Part shown: positions 53,773 through 64,000 of the stretch, in pieces
How positions within the stretch are numbered: the first letter of the stretch is position 1
Layout: each line of letters starts with the position of its first letter
Source: Bryopsis sp. KO-2023
Lineage: Eukaryota > Chlorophyta > Ulvophyceae > Bryopsidales > Bryopsidaceae
NCBI GenBank assembly: GCA_030272585.1
Contig: BSYQ01000016.1
Location: 620,001-684,000 of the forward strand
DNA length: 64,000 nt
Direction: 5' to 3'
Translations under genes and position numbers: made by a program
The notes under the pieces: model-generated
Seen by the model: the letters and a program-made list of their open reading frames with translations, nothing else
The model's database searches: none
What the model was told of the DNA's origin: nothing

Positions 53773-55209
53773 TTAAGTCGCATTGCTGGACGGCCCATTA
53801 CACGAGGAAACATTGCATAGTGCCCGGTAGAGATGGATATTCTGGAGCTCCTGTTCGCACCCAAACTCTGCGGTGTCGATTTCGACAACGGTGAAATCAA
53901 CCCCTGCTTTCCTGCATTCATTGAGCAACTTCCTATCGATGCTGGGATCCCTCGTCTTGTGTACCAGCAAGAACTGCATCCCGGGCTCCCCTCCGGAAAA
54001 CAATTCACCCAGTATCGTACAAAGATCTTCTATCTGGGTCTCCGAGTACACTAAATCAGCACCCATGACTAAATCGAAGCCAGAGAAGTGCTCGATCTTG
54101 GAGTGAGGGGCCGACCAATCCAACTTTGACGAATGGCAGGACCCTCCACCGTCTGTGATTGTTTCACTGTTCAAATCGATGTTTTTGGAGAGCAAGGGTA
54201 GAGCATCGGCCAGATCTGTGGCAGAGACATGAGCTCCGCAACAAGCTGCAGCGATTGCCCCAATCCCAGTTCCAGAGCCCAACTCCAAAATTCTCGTGCC
54301 TAGCAGAGAAATGCAATCTAAAAAAATAGTCAGAACTTCAGATGTTGGATGGTGGACTGACACTATTCGATCAGCATGTGTACTATTTTTCTTGGGGTCA
54401 ATTCTAGCCGCAAGAAATAAGGCTTCATGGCAGCACTGGGAATTCTGGCATTCACCTGTATTTTAGCCGAAAAAAGACAACTCACATGAGAGCAGCTGAG
54501 ATCTAGGGAACTCTAAAAGCCAGCCACCAATGATTTCCTTTTCTCGATTCTATTTCCCCAATTTCCCCACTTCGCGAAAACTTCACCTTTCAAATTTTTT
54601 TCCTCGACGCGGTTTGCTAGGTACCACGCCAGAAACAGCCCGCACGTCCAAACAACGCACCCAGGCCCCGAGCCGTCCCCAAACTTTTGTTTGATTTTCA
54701 ATCGAGATAGACCGACTCTGGACGAAATCCTGGCCATGCACAAGCTTTCCACCTCTTGCAACTCGTCTCCGACGCTCGCGTCTCCCCCCTTGTCGATACA
54801 CGACAGGAACGCAGCGATGGACGCATGCAGGTATCTACTCGAAAAAATCTTTTAAAAGAAGTCCCGCGTTTGCTTTTCGGCATCTTTGCAGGCAGATTAT
54901 AACTTTCTGTTTATTTGCGCTTCCTGTTCTCGAAAACGTTTGCGGAACTCACCCACTATTTCTGGCGGCGCGCGCTAGTGTGAGATACCCGTCAGACCAT
55001 CCTGGATCTAGCTCCACTGCACGACTCGCGGCGACGTAGGCGTCGTCGTCCCTGTCCACTTCCATCAAACACTGCGCCAGGAGTTCAAACGCGACGTGGT
55101 CATCTTTATCCAACTCCGTGTGGGATTCGAATAACTCTATCGCCCTCTCGAAACACCCCTTTTCCGCGAGCGCCGTCCCTCGAGCGCGCAGACTCTCGCT
55201 GCTGCCCAT
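53773..55209 (-). CDS. TPR-containing METTL21-type methyltransferase
   Basis: Three minus-strand exons in phase: 55209-54953, 54834-54587 and 54299-53773, giving 343 aa. Residues 1-86 form about two tetratricopeptide repeats (LRARGTALAEKGCFERAIEL; AFELLAQCLMEVDRDDDAYV; ELDPGWSDGYLTLARAARN). Residues about 115-150 contain KIKQKFGDGSGPGCVVWTCG, the element that precedes the fold in METTL21/methyltransferase-16 enzymes. Motif I is ILELGSGTG at 172-180, then HVSATDLADALPLLSKNI (acidic motif II) and FDLVMGADLVYSE. The fold uses S-adenosylmethionine and family members methylate lysines on chaperones and elongation factors. TPRs often bind Hsp70/Hsp90 tails, so a chaperone substrate is a reasonable guess. 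The gene starts 230 bp from Cpn60 on the opposite strand. Confidence 0.85.
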
Positions 55210-55439
55210 CCCAACACACGTAATTCTGGCATGAATCTGGCAACGACCCCAAGAATAATAAATGGGTGCATTAACAAGCAAAATGAGGGGGATTTGTTAG
55301 CGCCTGTTGACTTTCTGTCATGTTCTAGAACCTGCGCCATTGGGCAATAAACTCCGCCTCCATCGCACCGCTCGCGACGTTCTGCGTGCCGAGATTGCCA
55401 GGCGAGACGTCTGCGTGACTCTTTCCCCACGAACGAACC
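55210..55439. promoter_or_regulatory. Bidirectional promoter region between TPR-methyltransferase and Cpn60
   Basis: Start codons of the two divergent genes are 230 bp apart, so both promoters must lie here or overlap the 5' ends. Co-regulation of a chaperonin and a possible chaperone methyltransferase would fit, but I see no clear heat-shock element array. Confidence 0.4.
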
Positions 55440-59291
<3,852 letters not shown>

Positions 59292-60281
59292 AGACAATGA
59301 TTACCTTCACAATCCTTAATTGATTCTTCACCACCCAAGCAACATCCAAGGATAAGATCATCCTTCTCGACCTCGGTGGCTTGTTCTTGTGGCATGGGGG
59401 TGGAGTACTTTTGTTTGAGAAATATTGCAGGGGGAAAATATATGACTTCCCCCGCTTTCGTTTGGTTTTTTTTCTTTTTTGGATTTGACACGTTACGGAA
59501 ACAAAAAAAAAGAAAAATATATTTTAGGAAGAGAAACATATACATATGATGCATTTGGTTTTCTCGATTTTATTTGATGGAGCGGTAAAATTTCATGAAT
59601 GAGGCAGGTAGTCGGTACTTTTCGATCAGGTGTGTGTAAGCAGCACCATTCCAAACCAGGAGAATTCCTGCCAGTTTTGGCGTTTTGTTCAAAAATGGGG
59701 GCGGGGCATCCTGGAAGTTGGAATTATCATATCAACCAGCACGAATGAACCTTGCCTATCCATTTCCCCACCAATATGTTTTCTTTCACTCAATGAGCAA
59801 GTGTTGAATTCACATTCTTACAACTAGAAAGTACGAATCTCATTCCAACCAACACCACAACCAAGAGTCTGAACTGTACAAACTGCACACAACTGACTTC
59901 CTCTTTTCTACACAAGGAAATCTTAATATCATTTCATCAGGAAACATGTCAGAAAATCCGGGTGATTGCAAGTAGGGAGAGATCAGACAGGCTCATGAAC
60001 ACCACCCCTGCCAAAGATGAAACTAAGAAGCCATGCGAGGATCGAAAGAAACCATTCCCAAGTACTGTGTGTCTGTATTTCCATGTCCTCATCTCTGAGT
60101 CGAAAACAAGTACAGTTCCTGACGGCAATTCCTATGTCAGACATGCGAACCACAGCCCGTCATGTTTCGTCACTCCATCGTGAGCATCGATAATTCTTCC
60201 AACATCCATATAAAACCCACAAAACCCACCACCATTCAAAACAGCAGAAACAGCGTAATATACAAGCAGAAACAAAGCCAT
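59292..60281. other. Intergenic between Cpn60 and the UBL-WLM-PUB gene
   Basis: Holds the Cpn60 3' untranslated region and the upstream region of the next gene. No other coding or RNA feature is supported. Confidence 0.5.
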
Positions 60282-62663
60282 ATGCAACAAGACAATTTTC
60301 GAATCTCCTACACGTTTCGTGGAAAGCTTTTTTCCGCGACTTTCGAGGGAAAGGAAGCCACAGTTGGGCAGCTGGGGCGCAACATCCAGTCGCAGACTGG
60401 GACGAGCTATGATACGCTCAAAATACTTGGAGGGGGGTTGAAGGGCGCCCTTCAAATAGCTCCCAACGAGGGAAAAACCTGCAGCGAATCAGGTTGAGAA
60501 AGAGTCGGTGGTTTGGGCAGCACTTAGAAAATAAGGGAAAAACCTCGATCGATCGTAAAGCTGAATTGTTTCGGCTCCCCTTATCCAATTGGCCAAACTC
60601 GATTCTCTGTCATGTCCTTGTGTGAATTTAGATCTGTTCCACCCCTTACACTTTAAAAAACCCCCAAAAAAAAGGGGGGGAAAGGGAGGGATCACATGAA
60701 CATATCAAATTTCCTCACTTCTTCACTTTTTTTGTTTTCGTTTTTTCTCAAATTTGTATGAAACAGGTACTTTCCTTGTTGATTAGCAGTTTTTGTGGAA
60801 ATTGATGGTATATTTTGTTCAATAGTGCTTTTTTCTTGCAATCAGGTTTGCTGAATGGCAAGCAATATATGGTCCTGGGCAGCTCTCAGTCTGACATACA
60901 GAGAATCAGGGAGGCAAAGGAACTCCCAGGTCTGTTGGGCTTCGATGGAGAAGTGAAAAGAGCAGCCATGCGAAGGAGGACTCGAGCAAATACGAAAGCC
61001 AACCCACCGCGGGGTGAGTTTTCCTCGACACTGGTCGATCGATACATTTTTCTGCCTCAAATATTGTATGAAAAGGAAATGCTCCATGGAGTGAACGGGC
61101 AGTACATTATATTTCCTTCCGGTGGTTTTGCTTTTGCATGTCAGGCAAGCGCCTTCCGCGTGGCGTTCCTCCCGGTGGTATATTTTTTTGATATAATAAA
61201 TAATATTACGATGGTTTTTTTTAATCTCAAAAATAAATAAATAATGTAAATATACATATACTCAGGTGAATTCACGTTCGGGGACTACAAGGTCTTAAAC
61301 TTGCCAACAGCAATGCCTGCTTCCTCTGAAGCTTTGAAAATGCTCCACCGTCTGGCTGCGGATCCCGGAATCGTGGGCATTATGAATGAAAGGAAATGGA
61401 AGGTGGGGTTGTTGAGCGAGATGCCCCCAGAAGGAAGAGTGGGGGTCAGCGAGGTGTGCGTTTTGGGTTACAATGTTAACAAAGGGCAGGAAATCGCCCT
61501 AAGACTTCGAACGGATGACCTGAAGGGTCTCAGAAAATACAGGTAAGAGAAGAAAAAGGGCTTTCATGATGAGTAAAAAACTTCACTGCCTTCCTTGGGG
61601 CAGTGCAGCGCAGATGAATTCGGTCGGTTAATTGTTTTTGTGAGTTGTGTTTATTTCTGCCAGGAGCATAAGGGACACTCTGGTGCATGAGCTCACTCAC
61701 ATGGTGTGGAGCGACCATGACATCAACTTCAAAATGTTGAACTCAGAGCTTTCAAAAGATTGCGAGCGATTCAACACCCAGAGCGTCTCTGGGTCAGTCC
61801 TGGGGGGTGATTTCCTGGGCCGCCAAAGCTCAGATGAAATGGATATCGATGAGGAGCAGCAGTCTCACTCCGATGGGCAGAAACTGGGGGGGAAGTCTGT
61901 TGCTCCAGGTCCAAGCTTGGCAGCCGGAGAGGCTGCCCTGAGGAGAATGATGGGCTCATTGCCTGGGAAAGAAACAGTGGTTGCAGTTTCTCAGGAGGGC
62001 CGCCAGCCCTCCTCGGACCAAGGGGAAATGATGGTCGCCCCTATACAAGTCGAAACAGAAGGGGGTGGTTCAGATGTGTTAGTGCATCAGTCTAGGCGTC
62101 CAGAAGTTGGGATGAGTAGTTCTATGGTCGGGGATAGTGGTGAAAGTCAGGCATCAGATCCTGAGGAACCAGTGGTGGCTGATGTTCTGCTGAGCCTCTC
62201 TGATTCATCGACAGCAAACAGTGCTGGACAAGAAGCTGAGGCCAGCGTTCCATCAATAACTCAGCAGAGCAATCGGAGTCCCGACTCTGATGCTAGCTTC
62301 CCTGGGGTGTTTTCCGAGAATGACCCGGCGGTGGAAAGGGCTAGAAAAGCTGAAAGTGCTGTCCAACAGCTGTGGGTGGATGCCCCCAGCAATGCGCTGA
62401 CGGCTCTGCATACGTTGGAAAAGGTTTTCCAGAACGCCCTTGATTTCCCAGCCGTGGAAAAATATCGATCGCTCAGGATGGGGAATCCAGGTTTCCTCAA
62501 TAGAGTGGGGCGACATAGGCATGCAGTGGAGCTGATGAAATTGGTGGGATTCGTGGAAGAGGGGGACCCGTTGGACGCGATTTTGAGATTGAAGAGGCAA
62601 GACCCGGGACTGCTTTGGCTGGGACTATCTGTCGTAAAACAAGGGATCCAGAAATTCTCATGA
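60282..62663 (+). CDS. UBL-WLM-PUB domain metalloprotease-like protein
   Basis: Four plus-strand exons in phase: 60282-60492, 60846-61013, 61266-61542 and 61664-62663, giving 551 aa. Residues about 5-85 form a ubiquitin-like domain (RISYTFRGKLFSATFEGKEA; LNGKQYMVLGS). The WLM domain (about 145-260) has the zinc-protease motif H227-E228-LT-H231 with H237 as third ligand (HELTHMVWSDHD). A Ser/Gln/Glu-rich linker of about 190 residues leads to a C-terminal PUB/PUG domain (ALTALHTLEKVFQNALDFPA; HAVELMKLVGFVEEGDPL). WLM proteins such as Wss1 cleave DNA-protein crosslinks; PUB domains bind p97/Cdc48. The architecture suggests a Cdc48-linked protease in DNA or protein quality control. The ATG at 60282 gives the tightest start; an in-frame ATG upstream (60162) is preceded by non-coding-looking sequence. 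Confidence 0.9.
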
Positions 62664-64000
62664 TCTGGTGCTGCCCAATGTCCCCCCTCCCACCCCCCCT
62701 TGTTTTTTTCTCTTTTTTGGACCTGATGATGCAGGGTTGTGTGTAGAAAAGACTGCAGAGAAATGCATTTCTCTATGGGTTTGGATGTTAATTTAGACGG
62801 TGTAACATATTCTCGTGAGGGAAGAACGCAAAGAAAGAAAGAGGCATTGCGTGGTGTGGGGTGGTTTAACCCCATCATAGTATTCTTGTAACAAACACCA
62901 GTGCGTATTCTCCATTTACTCCATAAAAATTCCCACCCAAATATCTCATATTCCCCTCCCTGCCTGCATACTTTGCTGTGGAACAAAGACACCCCAGGCT
63001 TTCTTTCACTCACTCTTTTACTCCTTCCTGTCATATTTCTGCTGCCTTCTACCAAAGACCTCCCACAGGATCCCACAAGAAAGAGTAAACAATCTGAGAT
63101 TATTGTTTATAAGCGGTCCAAAAACAGTAGTAGTCACTAATCCTAGGAGAAAACCCATCTATCTCCCTCACCTGGCTATTCACAGCCTTCCACAAATTCG
63201 TTCCACTGATTCATTCTGTGGTTTTGCTCATACCTTATCCACTGCTTATGCTCTTGCTGATGCTTTTTTGATTTCTGTAAGGATAACTCTGTCTCAAGAA
63301 ACGTATTGTCTTCTGTATACTATGACAACCCAGCTTCTAGTCTGTTTTGTGGGGAAGTCAGAACTGGCTTTCTCTAACCGATTTGAGGTGGGGTGAAAAA
63401 CTTGGTGCTGTTGCCTTAAAACAGGTGACAGCTTACCCCCACTTGATCACCCTTCCTTTAATTAAGAGAGACTTGAAGGGCATTCTGCAAAGAGGCACTT
63501 TTTTCCGAGAATATTGACACTGATTCCAACTCTAGATGTTACATGAATCCGCAACCCAGGAAGAAAAAAAACTTAACACCAGACAATATTCCCCCTTCCT
63601 TTTCTATCTATATTCTATATTAGAACATTTCTTTTGAATGCAAATGCAAGGCCAGAAATTCACCCCCCCCAAAAAACCTTTCAAAGGAGTTCCACCCACC
63701 TTGAGTTTTCTTTCCACCACTCCAGAAAGTCTACCCCCACCAAAAAAATTATCGCCTGAGCTTTTCACGTAGACTCCCGACCCATCCCCCCACTGACTCT
63801 TAAAGATTACTTGCTCTCATGGGATCCACGGCATACTCGTCTTGTTCACGGACCTGCCCGACCCCAAGCAACCGCCTTCGTCCATTCTCGATGCAGAGCG
63901 GGGGGGGGTCAAGGCCGCAACATTCTGACCGCACCCTGACAATCGAAGCGACCTTCTCGGAGTGACCTTCTGCTTCGCTACTCTGAATTGCCTGGCGGGG
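62664..64000. other. 3' flank and intergenic; no gene seen
   Basis: Plus- and minus-strand frames here are short and unremarkable; the long minus frame from 63076 is antisense to the PUB exon. C-rich runs occur at about 63664 and 63900. No feature can be supported up to the window end. Confidence 0.45.

Overview
The window is nuclear DNA of a photosynthetic eukaryote, most likely a green-lineage alga. The reasons are dense GT-AG introns, an Argonaute relic, a plant-type mitochondrial Cpn60, a bestrophin with a plastid-like N-terminus, a CCB2/CCB4-like cytochrome b6f assembly gene, and chromodomain-bearing Ty3/Gypsy retrotransposons. The species cannot be named from the sequence alone. Exon chains were traced by hand from splice signals and reading-frame phase; none has been checked against transcripts.

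1-10 kb is a decayed, repeat-rich zone. It holds a broken Argonaute (about 2.1-3.3 kb), at least three broken copies of an ankyrin-repeat gene (4.8-9.05 kb), an 871-bp non-autonomous hAT-type element with an 8-bp target duplication (5265-6135), duplicated non-coding blocks and a tRNA-like mini-structure. 10.4-26.4 kb carries three well-supported minus-strand genes of eight exons each: a 489-aa bestrophin-like anion channel, a 686-aa secreted von Willebrand A protein with an acidic Pro/Thr/Ser-rich tail, and a 1085-aa disordered RG/His/Gln-rich protein with three copies of an S-P-[FY]-L-T-T-W motif. An 840-bp Tc1/mariner-type MITE lies at 19.1-19.9 kb.

28-48 kb is the most unusual part. A signal-peptide exon at 28147 is followed by an array of near-perfect palindromes, then a 15.35-kb retrotransposon (28864-44213) into which a second, 8.4-kb retrotransposon (29488-37896) has inserted. 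Beyond them lie a RING-H2 gene with an apparent one-base shift, a second palindromic tandem-repeat tract, and exons for a cysteine- and lysine/arginine-rich peptide with a run of about 61 glycines. Splice phases allow the signal-peptide exons and the Cys-rich exons to be one gene of 191 aa whose roughly 18.9-kb intron contains the retrotransposons. The inner retrotransposon also carries an extra ORF with a coiled coil and a RING-like cysteine pattern.

49-64 kb is ordinary gene-dense sequence. It has an uncertain minus-strand gene (49.2-50.3 kb), a CCB2/CCB4-like gene, a Tim8/13-type small Tim chaperone, a TPR-methyltransferase fusion, mitochondrial Cpn60 (11 exons, 576 aa) and a UBL-WLM-PUB protease-like gene. 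Two close divergent pairs (CCB-like/Tim8 and TPR-methyltransferase/Cpn60) probably share promoters, and all four of those products relate to organelles or protein handling.
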